DNA of 64,000 nucleotides. Source: Proteles cristata cristata. Taxonomy: Eukaryota > Chordata > Mammalia > Carnivora > Hyaenidae. The stretch is taken from assembly GCA_017311185.1 (NCBI GenBank), contig JAESUZ010003887.1:434001-498000 (forward strand). The letters are read 5' to 3'. Position numbers and translations under genes: made by a program. Under the pieces are notes generated by a model, which was given only the letters and a program-made list of their open reading frames with translations, was not told the origin of the DNA and did not search any database. Positions 1-9,260 of the stretch are shown piece by piece (within the stretch, counting starts at the first letter, position 1; each line of letters starts with the position of its first letter).

Positions 1-186
1 AACGATTTAGCTATAAATCTCTCTTCTTTTTCATGGTGTGCTATGTCTCTGGGATTTTACTTTTTTAATTCCCACGAGATTGTGTCGCTCAGCCACCTTG
101 AGGAGGCGCCAGTTTCCTGTCATGAGGGGGAACTGATGCATGACAATGTTACAATCTTCAGAGCACAGCCATGGCCATGGCCAGCA
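1..186. other. Unique sequence, no gene seen
   Basis: No recognised repeat or coding signal. A short hexamer repeat (CATGGC twice) lies near 169-181 just before the first MER5A-like segment. Confidence 0.5.
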
Positions 187-300
187 GCATTGGCATCAGC
201 TGGGAGCTAGTTCAAAATGAAGATTCTTGGGCCCTACCCCAGACCTGTGAAATTTGAACCTGCAGCTTAATAAGGGCCCCAGGGAACTTGCCTACCACCA
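187..300 (+). mobile_element. MER5A-like hAT DNA transposon fragment
   Basis: The stretch has the family's order of words: GGCATCAGCTGGGAGCTAGT, then TTCTTGGGCCCTACCCCAGA, then a run matching the ACCTG..AATC..AATCTGCA part. MER5A is a short non-autonomous hAT-Charlie element common to placental mammals and codes for nothing. It lies just before a second copy in the same orientation (about 330-665), so these are two tandem insertions or one duplicated element. Family called by eye. Confidence 0.7.
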
Positions 301-343
301 TTCTAGAAGGGTGCTTCTCCACCATTCTAGAGGGGTGCTTCTC
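297..343. repeat. 24-bp tandem duplication, two copies
   Basis: ACCATTCTAGAAGGGTGCTT at 297 is repeated at 321 with a single A-to-G change, and both copies run on into CTC. The pair sits at the junction between the two MER5A-like segments and probably arose by replication slippage. Confidence 0.85.
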
Positions 344-665
344 TGTAAGTAAAATGGGGATCACTGGGCCCACTTCAGTTTCTGATTCAGAAAGTCTGGG
401 GTGAGGCCAAGAGAATTTGCATTTTTTCTAAGAAACACAGACAGCAAGAGTGAGGGAAGGGGAGGAGAGAGAGAGGAAGCCAGAGAATCCCCAGCTCACC
501 TCGGGGGCTCAAACTCACAAAACCTCGAGAGATCATGACCTCAGCCTAAGCAGAGAGTCTGATGCTTAACCAAGCCACCCAGGCGCCCAGAGAATTCGCA
601 TGTCTCATGGGCGCCCAGGTGATGCCGAGCTGCAAGTTAGAGATCACACTCTAGGAAGCATTGTG
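330..665 (+). mobile_element. Second MER5A-like element, split by a SINE at 423-588
   Basis: The left half (330-422) carries TTTCTGATTCAGAAAGTCTG and GGGGTGAGGCC. The right half (589-665) continues with GCGCCCAGGTGATGCCGAG, GAGATCACACTCTAGGAAGC. In the MER5A consensus these parts are contiguous (AATTTGCATTTCTAA..CCCAGGTGATGCTGATGC), so the element was intact before the SINE landed. The order of events is therefore clear: MER5A first, felid SINE later. Confidence 0.75.
423..588 (-). mobile_element. CAN-SINE (tRNA-Lys derived), antisense
   Basis: The head reads as the reverse complement of GGGCGCCTGGGTGGCTTGG at the right edge. A 13-bp target-site duplication, AGAGAATTTGCAT (410-422) against AGAGAATTCGCAT (589-601) with one mismatch, brackets the insertion. 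The A/T tail on the left is short and degraded, so this copy is not among the youngest. SINEs are transcribed by RNA polymerase III from A and B boxes in the tRNA-like head and mobilised by L1 enzymes. Confidence 0.93.
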
Positions 666-1077
666 CTCAAGGATGGAACAAACATCTGCCCCCCGCCCCC
701 CCCACTTGATGCGGGAACAGCATGGGAAGAGCATGTGTGTGTAGCCCATCTGGATGGAACTGGAAGCCTTGTCTTTTGGTTTCAGTTTCCCCATCAGTCA
801 AATGAGGGACTGGGACTTGAACTAGAATCCTCCTCCTTCCCCCTCTGATCTTTTCGTAATTGATTCCGTCACAGTTGCCTGTCAGAGCTCTTGTGAGAAA
901 CTGCTTTTATAACACATTCTCCTGTTCTTATTGAGAACGCTCTGCTAATTCTCCTGTCACCCTACATTGCTAGCCTCACGGCTCATGCGCAGTCTTAGTA
1001 TCGCAGCCTCTCCAGCTCTGGTCTGGAATCCGCCCGCAGCATAGAAGTCTGCTCACATGCTTACTGGTGGTCTCCAT
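666..1077. other. Unique sequence; possible MIR3-type scrap near 780-835
   Basis: TTTCAGTTTCCCCATCAGTC followed by an ACTGGGACTTGAACTAGAA phrase near 779-830 resembles a MIR3 core but is too short to be firm. No coding evidence: an 82-codon open frame (600-848) runs out of the MER5A remnant. Confidence 0.45.
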
Positions 1078-1165
1078 TTGTTCACTCATTCAACGCATAT
1101 TACCAATCACAGTCTGTGCTCCTGCCAGTGGGTTAGGTGCTATGATGGGATCCAAAGAAGTGGAT
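1078..1165 (-). mobile_element. L2 LINE 3'-end fragment, antisense
   Basis: TTCACTCATTCAACGCATAT, then CTGCCAGTGGGTTAGGTGCT and GATGGGATCCAAAG follow the order of the reverse-complemented L2 tail (ATTCATTCAACAAATATTTA .. GCCAGGCACTGTTCTAGGTGC .. GGGATACAAAG). It is an old, diverged copy. Confidence 0.6.
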
Positions 1166-1436
1166 TAAGTTCAAGAGATTCGCGCACAGCATATCTTTTA
1201 AATGCAAATAACGGAAAACGCCATTCGAACTAGGTAAAACAATAGAGGACGTGTGTGGGTTCATGTGTTTGGAAAGTCGGGCAGTAAGGTGGACTTCAGG
1301 AGTGCCTTGAACAGGCCTCAGGCTCCAGTTTCCATTGGCTCTTGGAGTCCTGTGTTCTGGCATTGCCCTCTGCCGCTGACTTCCTTCCCGGCCTCACATC
1401 TGCATACTGTGCTTTCTGGAAGTATGTGGGGTTTTG

Positions 1437-1525
1437 GAGGGCAAGGACCATGTCTCTGTTGTTCATCACAGTGTCCACAGTTGCCTAGAACAGTGCGTGG
1501 CACGCAGTTGGCCTCTGCAGTGACC
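1437..1525 (+). mobile_element. L2 LINE 3'-end fragment
   Basis: The ordered words GGAGGGCAAGGACCATGTCT, TGTTCATCACAGTGTCC and TGCCTAGAACAGTGCGTGGC match the end of L2 3' UTRs (GGGCAGGGACCTTGTCTGTC .. TTCACCGCTGTATCCCCAGC .. AACAGTGCCTGGCACATAGT). Non-coding remnant. Confidence 0.8.
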
Positions 1526-2607
1526 TCTTCCTGACTGTTTTGTCCCCCTAGAGTCACTTTTAATGGTTTCACTTGGATCACAGCTCCTTGAGAACAAGTC
1601 ACTGGGACTTGGGTCCTGAACCATCACTAACTTGCCTGGCGTCACACACACAGCCTCCACCCTGGAGTAGGAGTTTGAATCAGCTTCCCCAGCCCCATGG
1701 GAAGTCCTGCATAGAAACTGGGGGCTTTTATCATGGACCCTGGGAGGCATTGCTAATGTCCACCACAGTCTACCTCTTTGTCCTCAGCATCTGCTCTTGT
1801 ATTCCGTACAAGAGCAGTACACCCAGTGTGCTCAGCTCACACACAGAGTGAGGCATCGTAGCAGGAGGCTCCACCCTGCTGCAGCTTACAACCCCCCAAT
1901 CCAGCTTCTCCCAGGTCTGCTTCATCCTCTCCAGACAAAACTCCTGATGTTTCAGGCTCCGATTCGTTAAATGAGAATCTACCTACACCTCAACACACCT
2001 AATTGGCGCCAGTGGAGACAGAATATGAGAATTGCAAAAATTTAAAAAAATAATAAATATGTCCCAAAACAAAAACATATACACACACACACATACAATT
2101 TGGAAAAAGAGTAAAATCAGAAGGCCACATTGTGGTCACTGGTCTGTGGTCTAGAGCGTGTACCTGGGGCAGTGTATGTCTTCCTCGGTTAGCCAGGCTG
2201 GGGTGAGAGGCTTCCCTTTCTGCTTTACTCACTGGACCCCTGCGAGGTGGGCACTGACCAGCCCCTCTCTTCTGGACTGCTTTAGCAGGGGCCTCCTGTC
2301 AGATGAGGCTGGGAATTTGGGCATTGCCTCAAGGTTTGAGCAATCAAGGGCCATTACTGCCCAGACTTGACAATGTAACTCTCTCTGAAGACCTTAGATT
2401 TCCAGTCTATTTACTTCCCAGTCAATACCACGTGCCAATAACAGCAGCCAAGAGATCTTGCTGAGTCAGTCTTTAGTTTGAGAATTGTCTCCTTAGTAAC
2501 CTCTTTGCCCGGCTCATTCCCTGGCCCTTAGAGTCACAGCTTTTGCCTCCAGGCTGTGCCTCCCAGGGGACCTCCTCCTCTGTTTGGGGAGGAGCCTCCC
2601 ATCTGCC
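1526..2607. other. Unique sequence with a short AC run
   Basis: No gene recognised. A TATACACACACACACATACA run lies near 2078-2098, next to an A/T-rich patch (2031-2075). Short open frames on both strands lack domains and overlap one another. Confidence 0.5.
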
Positions 2608-2641
2608 TTTTTTTTTAAGCATTTGTTAATGTTTATTTATT

Positions 2642-2682
<41 letters not shown>

Positions 2683-2852
2683 ACCAGTGGGGGAGGGCAG
2701 AGAGAGAGGGAGACACAGAATCCAAAGCAGGCTCCAGGCTCCAAGCTGTCAGCACAGAGCCTAAAGCAGGGCTCGAACCCACGAAACCATGAGATCATGA
2801 CCTGAGCCAAACGAAGTCAGTCGCTTTAATGACTGAGCCATCCAGGCTCCCT
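2608..2852 (-). mobile_element. CAN-SINE, antisense, with a long GA run
   Basis: Poly-T with AATGTTTATTTATTTTTGAG lies at the left (tail), then a (GA)17 run at 2645-2679, then CAGGCTCCAGGCTCCAAGCT, CTGTCAGCACAGAGCC, the B-box region GGGCTCGAACCCACGAA, and GACTGAGCCATCCAGG at the right (head). The expanded GA run replaces the usual mixed CT-rich stretch and should be length-polymorphic. No clear target duplication was seen. Confidence 0.93.
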
Positions 2853-3396
2853 GGCTACACTTCAGCTGCAGCCTCATAACAAAAAGGATTGTCCCCGTGC
2901 CTGGAAGGGAGTTTATTTGTGTGTGGTCAGGGGATTCAGACTTCCTCCTGATGCCAGTCTTAGGCTTCCCTATCACTTACCTTTGCTCGCTCCCTACAAC
3001 ATCACTGTACCGCCTGGCAGACTCCAGACTACTGTCATCTCAAGAAATTTGGATTACAAACCAAAAAGGTGGTAGCTTCTCTAGGCAAAGTCACGTATAT
3101 TTTACCCCCTCTGTTCTCAGTGGGCCACCAGGAACCAAAGGCTGTCTTTGTATTGTAGGACCTTGTATTTTATCAAAGGTGCAGAAGCAGTCCGTGGAGT
3201 CCAACATCCCAAGTCTGTCCTCCCTGCCTTGGCCAGATCAGTCACAGGGTCTGCAATCCAAGATGAGGGACAGGTTAAACCATACCCTCGTCGCATCCAG
3301 TGTCACCTACGCCCATGCAGTTGGCATTGTGCCACTTAGGAAGAGTCCCCCCTTTCTCAAGTCACTTGACTGCCATTTGCTAGAAAGTTGACCTGT
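2853..3396. other. Unique sequence with a 164-codon open frame
   Basis: The + strand frame 2897-3391 stays open but its product shows no domain, no signal peptide and no repeat. Its stop lies just before a SINE target site. I regard it as chance. Confidence 0.5.
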
Positions 3397-3610
3397 AGGG
3401 GCACCTGGGTGGCTCAGTCGGTTAGGCTTCCGATTTTGGCTTAGGTCATGATCTTGTAATTTGTGGGTTCAAGCCCCGCATCGGGCTCTGTGCTGACAGC
3501 TCAGAGCCTGGAGCCTGCTTCAGATTCTGTGTCTCTCTCTCTGTCTGCCCCTCCCCCGCTCATGCTTTATCTGTCTCTCGAAGTAAATAAACATTAACAA
3601 AAAGAAAGAA
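3397..3610 (+). mobile_element. CAN-SINE, sense
   Basis: Full structure: GGGGCACCTGGGTGGCTCAG head, GGGTTCAAGCCCCGCATCGG B-box region, CTGACAGCTCAGAGCCTGGA body, CT-rich stretch, AAGTAAATAAACATT tail ending in (AAAG)n. The flanking duplication AGAAAGTTGACCTGT (3382-3396) against AGAAAGTTGGCTTGT (3611-3625) has two mismatches. Confidence 0.95.
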
Positions 3611-3625
3611 AGAAAGTTGGCTTGT

Positions 3626-4282
3626 CAAGGCACAATTCTGTAATGGCCATGAGTGTCAGTGGTGCCCCCGGGGTTGTGCGAGGCGCAGTGTGCCGTGGCC
3701 CTCCCTGGATAGCGACACCTTATTGTTCACCAGTCTGTCTCTTTGACTGCATGTGTATGCCCTGCCTGACATTGTAGGGTCAGTTATTTCAACATTCAGG
3801 TACAAAGTCTCAGTCCATTGGATGCAATCGATTACAAGTAGACAAAATCCTAATTTGATCTGACTTCTAAAAATGAATGTTATTGGCTTGAGTGACAAAG
3901 AAGTGGTCTGGACTCCAGGCATGGAGGCATGGCCTCATTTCCCTACTGTCTTTGAGTTAGCTTTGCCTTTAGGTTGGCATTCCTTATGGTGGTGAGAGAG
4001 CCGTGGCAGGTACCGGCTGCATGGCCATGGACCAGACCACCTAGAGGAAGGGAGAAACATTCATTCCAACAGTCTTGGAACAAGTTCTGAGTCGTGCTCT
4101 GAACACACCTGCTTGGGTCTTCTGCTCATTTTGTAACCAATCACTGGGGTCTCGGGAATTAAATGCATCCATTGGGATGGTGCAGGCTGGGGTCAAGAGG
4201 GGTGGAATCAACTTTCCAGAACCACACAGCTTTCTCCAAGCCAAAATCAGAGGCTTTTGGGAAGAGAGCCATACTGCTCCTG
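3626..4282. other. Unique sequence, no gene seen
   Basis: No repeat family recognised. Short overlapping open frames on both strands (up to 95 codons) have no domain signature. Confidence 0.5.
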
Positions 4283-4490
4283 ATATAAATATAGTGCTAA
4301 TAATGCTGATGGCTACCATTTGTAGAATTGTACTATGTCCATTGGATCAAAATGACCTATAAGGTAAGTACTATTTTTACCCCTCCTTCTACTTCCATGT
4401 AAAAGTAGATGGGAAAACTGAAGTTGTTACCCAGGTCACATGACTGGTAAGTATTAGAATGACATTTGGCCACAGTCTTCCAGATGTCAG
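4283..4490 (+). mobile_element. MIR SINE, sense
   Basis: The MIR order is visible: TACCATTTGTAGAATTGTAC start region, GGTAAGTACTATTTTTACCC, GATGGGAAAACTGAAGTTGT, then ACCCAGGTCACATGACTGGT and a degraded end. MIR is a mammal-wide tRNA-derived SINE mobilised by L2. Confidence 0.85.
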
Positions 4491-4596
4491 TGAGAATGAG
4501 GCTTTCTGGTTCCATCTAGTTGAAGCAGCATATTGGTCAGGACGTCTTCAGGGAACAGAAGGCACACTCGAGTGGGTTGTTGAAAAAGGAACTGTT

Positions 4597-4798
4597 GGGG
4601 CACCTGGGTGACTCAGTCGGTTGGGCATCCGACTTCGGCTCAGGTCATGATCTCTCCGTTGGTGAGTTCAAGCCCCACATCAGGCTTGCTGCTATCAGCG
4701 CAGAGCCCGCTTTGGATCTTCTGTCCTCCTCTCTGTGCCCCTCCCCCACTCACTTGCTCTCAAAAATAAATAAACATTTAAAACAATTAAAAATTAAT
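4597..4798 (+). mobile_element. CAN-SINE, sense
   Basis: The head GGGGCACCTGGGTGACTCAG, GGTGAGTTCAAGCCCCACAT and CAAAAATAAATAAACATTTA tail are present. The body is a variant, CTGCTATCAGCGCAGAGCC. The target duplication is AAAAAGGAAC at 4583-4592 and 4800-4809. Confidence 0.94.
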
Positions 4799-4809
4799 AA
4801 AAAAGGAAC

Positions 4810-5366
4810 CATCGGCAAAGCTGGGGACGTGACAGAAAAACCGGGGATGACAAAGTGCCATGGGACTAGTAACAGTGGGAGGCTATTGCCATCTGTGAAC
4901 TTGAAAGGGTGAAGGGAAGGGGCCCTTCCTGAATCCAGAGGACATGTGGACAGTGTCAGGAAAGCTGACCAACAGGACCTGTCATCTTTGCTTGAAGGTC
5001 ACGACCAGATTCACAGGGAGGGAGCTGTGTGTTAGGTGGGGGGGAGGGGAGGTGTCAGGGGGTTAGTGATGAGGAGCCTGAACCCACTCTCCCTCCTCCC
5101 TCTCATCTGCTTCTGGTCTTCCCTGTTGACCTGCCAACAGGGAAAGCAGAAGACAGTCAGCATGGTGGCCATTGGTGCGGGACACACGGATCAGTCTCCT
5201 GGGTGGTGACAAGGCTGGATGGTGGATCTGGAGGGAAAACAAAGGTGGCTAAGGCATAAGCAGCTAAATAATATAATAGAGAAAGTGTTGTGAATCAGGA
5301 GAGTCACTATGGTTTGGGCCACTCACTGACATTAATCAAGATTTGCTTTCTTGCCACTTTTACAGT
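4810..5366. other. Unique sequence, no gene seen
   Basis: No recognised repeat. A GGGGGGAGGGGAGG G-rich patch lies near 5038-5052. A 76-codon open frame (5029-5259) translates that patch and has no domain. Confidence 0.5.
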
Positions 5367-5404
5367 GGAAATACACTCTTTTTTTTTTTTGGAAATACAC
5401 TCTT
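5367..5404. repeat. Poly-T tract between exact 14-bp duplications
   Basis: GGAAATACACTCTT occurs at 5367-5380 and again, unchanged, at 5391-5404, with ten extra T between. This is the footprint expected when L1 machinery inserts only poly-A (antisense here) with a target-site duplication. Simple slippage or repair could give the same picture. Confidence 0.8.
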
Positions 5405-5418
5405 ATGTCAGTAAAACA

Positions 5419-5564
5419 TAGTAGCTGCTGTGAATACCTACTTTCCCAAGTACTTATATATGTGATTTCAAATCTTCAGCAACTCTAGGAAGAAGATACT
5501 GTTATGAGCTTCATATGAGAAATGGGGAAACTGAGGCTCAGAGAGGTTAAATGAGTGATGTAGA
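5419..5564 (+). mobile_element. MIR SINE, sense
   Basis: The MIR core GAAATGGGGAAACTGAGGCT CAGAGAGGTTAAATGAGTGA is well preserved after AGGAAGAAGATACTGTTATG. The element stops abruptly where a CAN-SINE begins (5565), so its 3' part was either lost or displaced. Confidence 0.85.
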
Positions 5565-5680
5565 GGGGGAATACCTGGCTGGCTCAGTTAGTAGAGCCTG
5601 TATCTCTTGATCTCGGGGTTGTGAGTTCGAGCCCCACGCTGGGCATAGAGATCACTTTTTAAAAAGATACATAAATAATT
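5565..5680 (+). mobile_element. SINEC1-type CAN-SINE, short older subfamily
   Basis: This copy lacks the CT-rich body of the felid SINEs. It reads ACCTGGCTGGCTCAGTTAGT, then GTGAGTTCGAGCCCCACGCT, then GGGCATAGAGATCAC and goes directly into an A-rich tail. The layout is typical of the older subfamily shared across carnivores. It sits exactly between a sense MIR and an antisense MIR. Confidence 0.9.
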
Positions 5681-5689
5681 GAAGTTGAG

Positions 5690-5895
5690 AATCAGGGATG
5701 TGTAGGCTGACCACTTGAGCTCAACTCCTGCTGCTTCCCCTTACTTTTGACTCTCTGCCTGTGGCTTCACCTCTCTGTGCCTCAGTTTCCTCATGTGAAA
5801 AATGGGAGAACAGTAGTACCTGCCACATACGGTGGTGAACATAAATGCAAAAATGCTTAGAACCGTGCCTGGAACAGAGTAAACAGTCAATAACT
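5690..5895 (-). mobile_element. MIR SINE, antisense
   Basis: GCCTCAGTTTCCTCATGTGA followed by AAAATGGGAGAACAGTAGTA, then ATGCTTAGAACCGTGCCTGG and AACAGTCAATAAC gives the reverse-complemented MIR order almost in full. With the sense MIR at 5419-5564 it forms an inverted pair around a SINEC1. Confidence 0.87.
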
Positions 5896-6526
5896 TCAGC
5901 TGGGGTTTGGATCCGGACTCCAAAGCTAGTGAGTGACACTTTTTCATCTGGTCTGTATCACATGAATTGGCCAAGCCAATGAGGGCATGTCTTCAGGGTC
6001 TCCCCTAAACTCCTCACTAGTGTTGGCCAGGAAGCGGTTTATGGACTTGGGCTGGCTACTCACCTGTGTCTTTAATGGATGTGAGTTTGGCTGTCAGGGG
6101 TATGGCGTAAGAGGCTGCAGGGAGGCTTGGGGTCAGTATCAGCAGGTCACTGGGATTAATCGCTCTGCCACCTTTCCCAGGAAGCATGAGTTATCATGTG
6201 CATGGTTTGGCACAAACTCTCTGGAACGTACCATACCTTTAGGACCAAGTACACACATCAGAGCTGCTGTGGGCAAGGCCTTGTCTCTGTGCTGCCCTCT
6301 TGTGCCGCCTGCCAGTACAGACACCCGTCACCTCCTGGCTGTGGGCTGCTGGGTTGCAATCTCTCTGCCTCCCCTGTCCCAACCCTGTTTCCACAGCCAA
6401 GCTGTGATCCTCCACGTCAGCCATTAAAATTACCCGGAGTACCCTCCCCACATGGCTCCCAAGTTCAGGCAAGGACATGCAGAAGCTGCTGGGCTACCAC
6501 CTGCTAGAAGACTGCATGGTAATATT
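5896..6526. other. Unique sequence, no gene seen
   Basis: The longest open frame is 146 codons (5987-6427, +), with 61-103-codon frames overlapping it on both strands. None shows a domain and no splice context stands out. Confidence 0.5.
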
Positions 6527-6828
6527 TGCATGCAACAAGTAGTTACTGAATGCTCTCCTGGGCAGGCACAATTCTAGGTCCAGAAGATTCAAAGCTGAAA
6601 GAAAAGGGGTGCTTGGGTGGCTTAGTCTGTTAAGCGTCCGACTTGATTTTGGTACAGGTCATGATTTCACGATTCCGTGAGTTTGAGACCCTCATCACGC
6701 TTCAGACTGATGGTATGGAGTCTGCTTGCTCTCTCTCTCTCTCTCTCTCTAAATAAATAAACTTTTTAAAAAATAGGGGAAAAAAGGAACAAAGAGCCCC
6801 TGCCCTCATGGGGCTTACATTTTAATTT
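6527..6828 (-). mobile_element. L2 LINE 3'-end fragment, split by a SINE at 6604-6778
   Basis: The left part carries CAACAAGTAGTTACTGAATG and GGGCAGGCACAATTCTAGGT. After the SINE, AACAAAGAGCCCCTGCCCTC followed by ATGGGGCTTACATTTTAA continues the same antisense L2 order (GATGAACAAAGACAGTCCCTGCCCTCATGGAGCTTACA). The SINE is therefore younger than the L2. Confidence 0.8.
6604..6778 (+). mobile_element. CAN-SINE, sense, diverged and shortened
   Basis: GGGGTGCTTGGGTGGCTTAG head, GTGAGTTTGAGACCCTCATC B-box region, a pure CT run in place of most of the body, and AAATAAATAAACTTTTTAAA tail. The body is shortened. It is inserted in the antisense L2 piece listed separately. Confidence 0.9.
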
Positions 6829-6839
6829 AAAATAGCCCT

Positions 6840-7032
6840 CAGGGCGCCTGGGTGGCTCAGTTGGTTAGGTGTCTGACTCTTGATTTCAGCTCAAGTTTGT
6901 GAGTTTGAGCCCTGTGTTGGGCTCTGTGCAGACAGCGTGGAACCCTCTTGGGATTCTCTTCCTCTCTCTCTGCCCCTTGCCCACTTGTGCTCTGTCTCTC
7001 AAAATAAATCAACTTAAAAAAGAAAATAAAGC
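6840..7032 (+). mobile_element. CAN-SINE, sense
   Basis: GGGCGCCTGGGTGGCTCAGT head, GTGAGTTTGAGCCCTGTGTT, a shortened body and CAAAATAAATCAACTTAAAA tail. The target duplication is AAAATAGCCCT (6829-6839) against AAAATAGTTCT (7033-7043). Confidence 0.94.
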
Positions 7033-7043
7033 AAAATAGTTCT

Positions 7044-7340
7044 TACTTGCAGGCCAAAGGATATTTGCAGAACTTTTGGACTGTGCCAGAATTAGCATTT
7101 CAATTCAAGAAACCAGGTCCTGGGCCTCACTTCCTCCCCGCTTGCCCTCTGCTCCTCCCTGTCCATCCTTTTTCTTTCTCCTGTTCTACCTTGTTCTCCC
7201 CCTTACCCTCTCTCTCTTCCCCCTTTCTCTCTTCCACCATCATCCCCCTCCTCCTGGGGTCCCCACTATAGGTCTTTTTCTCTCCTTTCCCTTCTGAGCC
7301 CACACCACTACTTCACATGCCCTCAGGGTTGCGCCGGTGG
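7044..7340. other. Pyrimidine-rich unique stretch
   Basis: From about 7125 to 7300 the + strand is strongly C/T-biased (CTCC, CTTC and CTCTCT runs) without a regular period. It can be read as open in several frames only because it lacks purine-rich stop codons. Confidence 0.6.
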
Positions 7341-7435
7341 AGGCGGGGGTGGGGTGGGGTGGGGTGGGGTGGGGGTGGGGGGTGGGGTGGGGTGGGGGGT
7401 GGGGGGGTGGGGGGGTGGGGGGGCGGGGGAGGGTG
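7341..7435 (+). repeat. GGGGT-type G-tract, G-quadruplex prone
   Basis: About fifteen runs of four to seven G separated by single T, starting GGCGGGGGTGGGGTGGGG and ending GGGGCGGGGGAGGG. The unit drifts from GGGGT to GGGGGGT. Many alternative quadruplexes are possible on the + strand. Such tracts slip in replication and are often mis-assembled. Confidence 0.95.
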
Positions 7436-7703
7436 GAAGATGAGGGAATACAAATCATTCAATCAGTTTGTTTTCAATGAAGGTGGCCTGTTCTCTCCCC
7501 TTATTTGCCCAGGACACGTGCAGTGTGGCTGCGGCTGCTGGGCTCTGCATTACATATGAGTGAGCGGTCTTGTTGGGGCCACAGCCCTCAGTGCCCTGCC
7601 CTGCCAGAGGACCCCACCTTTGTGGTGCCCCCCAAGGCCCCCCTGCTCAGAATTAAAGGACTAGACTCCTTGCTATCTGGTCAATTTCCAAAAAGAAAAA
7701 AGT
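7436..7703. other. Unique sequence, no gene seen
   Basis: No recognised repeat; short open frames only. Confidence 0.45.
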
Positions 7704-7912
7704 AGTAATACCATTTATTAAGCACTTACTATGTGCTAGGCACTGAGCTAAGCACTTCGTATGAAATAGTTCATTTGATCCCACAACTATGCCATGATGT
7801 TGGTGCTCTTCTTTACCCCTGGCTCACCGTACAGAAACTCTGGTGGTACCCTGGACCACCTGGTAGTAAAGGGGAGATCAGGATTTGAATCCAGGGCCCT
7901 GTGCTTCTAACA
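7704..7912 (+). mobile_element. MIR SINE, sense
   Basis: The start region CCATTTATTAAGCACTTACT ATGTGCTAGGCACTGAGCTA is well kept, and the far end matches GATCAGGATTTGAATCCAGG. The central core is diverged. Confidence 0.9.
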
Positions 7913-9124
7913 CGATCCCCCACCATCCCCCACTCCTCTTGACAGCTCCTGTCCAGTTAACATATCTGCACCCTTCCCAGATCCAAAGGCGCTGTCACCC
8001 ATTTGGTCTATCCCCTCTCATCAGGACTCATGTTCGGGGTCCAGAGAGAGGAGGTAACTTGCTTGGAGCCAGCATGGAGCTGGGACTTGTCTCTGGCCAG
8101 CACCACTTTCTCTGCACCATGAAAATGCAGCTTCTGCCTGGTTCTGCTGGAGCTGGGGAGCTGAGAGCCATCCCTTTAAGCTGGAAGGTTCTTGTTTGGA
8201 AGAGGAGGGCAGAGGGCAGGAGTGAGCTTGGACCTGCTTTCTTCCTCCTCCGCTGTCACAGGAAGGCACTGGCGCAGATGACTTCACAGCTCTCCTCCGC
8301 TCGGAGGTCTGAATGCGGGGTATGGGAGGAAGAGATCTGGGCCCTCAGAACTTTGGGAGCAAGAATGAGAGGCCCTCTGGGGAAACACAGGATTATGCGT
8401 GGCTATTTATTCAAAGTCACCCCGAAATGCTCAGCCACAGGTCTGGGGCTTTCATTTCAGCCTGAAGTTGATTCTGTGGTAAATAATAGAATAAGAACAG
8501 GTCTAAACGAGTCAGCCTGGGGTGGGACTTTGAGGTCTGGCATTAGTGAGGACGCGTGAGACACTAGACAGACTCCCAAGGGTCAACCAGGTCACAGTGT
8601 TTGCAGGGGAGGAGGGTTTGAGCTCTGACCAAGGACTTGTTCTAGTTTCTCTCCCCTCCCCTCACCCCTCCCTTCTCTTTCTTCTTTCTCCCAGCTTGTC
8701 TGCTTGGATAGGCACCTCCAGGCTTAGGAAGAACCAGCTAGTTTCACTCGCATGGAGTCTGTGGATGGCCCAGCAATTCAGGGTGGGGATGGTGGGGGAT
8801 GGGGGTTTTCCTTGTTGGGGGCCAGCGGGGGCACTTCCCCAGGGTGTGACTGGGGCAGGATGAGCATGCCAGGCCCAGGTGTCTCTGTGGTTTACGAGCT
8901 GAGCATTTACAGCCTGGCTGCAGGCATTTGCCACACCGCAGATAAGGACAGGAGACATTCAGCGGAGCCTGGCATTTCAGGAGGACAAGATGGAGTGAAC
9001 CAGAAGAGGCAAAACACGCAGGTCGAGTCCCTTTACAGACGCTTCTTGGATGCCTGGCTCTTTGCTGATACAAAAGATACCCAAGCAAGGGAAGCCCCCA
9101 ACGCATGCAGCTGCTTTCCGCTCA
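7913..9124. other. Unique sequence; holds the longest open frame of the window
   Basis: The 224-codon + frame 7885-8559 begins inside the MIR and has no recognisable domain, so I treat it as chance. The stretch 8640-8700 is C/T-rich. No promoter or splice pattern stands out. Confidence 0.5.
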
Positions 9125-9260
9125 GGGCTTGACCCATAATTATAATCCCTTTCCTTTGATTTTCTCTGCAAAAACAGCAACATTCCAGCCAGACTGCAAG
9201 CTGAAAAAAAGCCCCGTGCAGAGCTTAAGAGATTTATAAACACGATGAAAAATCACAGTC
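9125..9260. promoter_or_regulatory. AT-rich non-repeat block, weak enhancer candidate
   Basis: Unlike its GC-rich surroundings, this block is AT-rich and repeat-free. It contains CCTTTGATTT (TCF/LEF-like) near 9152 and ACATTCCA (TEAD-like) near 9180. Single motif matches are common by chance; conservation would decide. Confidence 0.3.

Noticed and set aside
2987..3391. 164-codon frame at 2897-3391 as a possible exon
   Set aside because: No domain, no convincing splice pattern, ends next to a SINE target site.
7240..7458. Proline/histidine- or glycine/tryptophan-rich frames
   Set aside because: Translations of the GGGGT tract.
7885..8559. 224-codon open frame, longest in the window
   Set aside because: Starts inside a MIR, has no domain or compositional signature of a protein, and a frame of this size is expected by chance among six frames of 64 kb of moderately GC-rich DNA.
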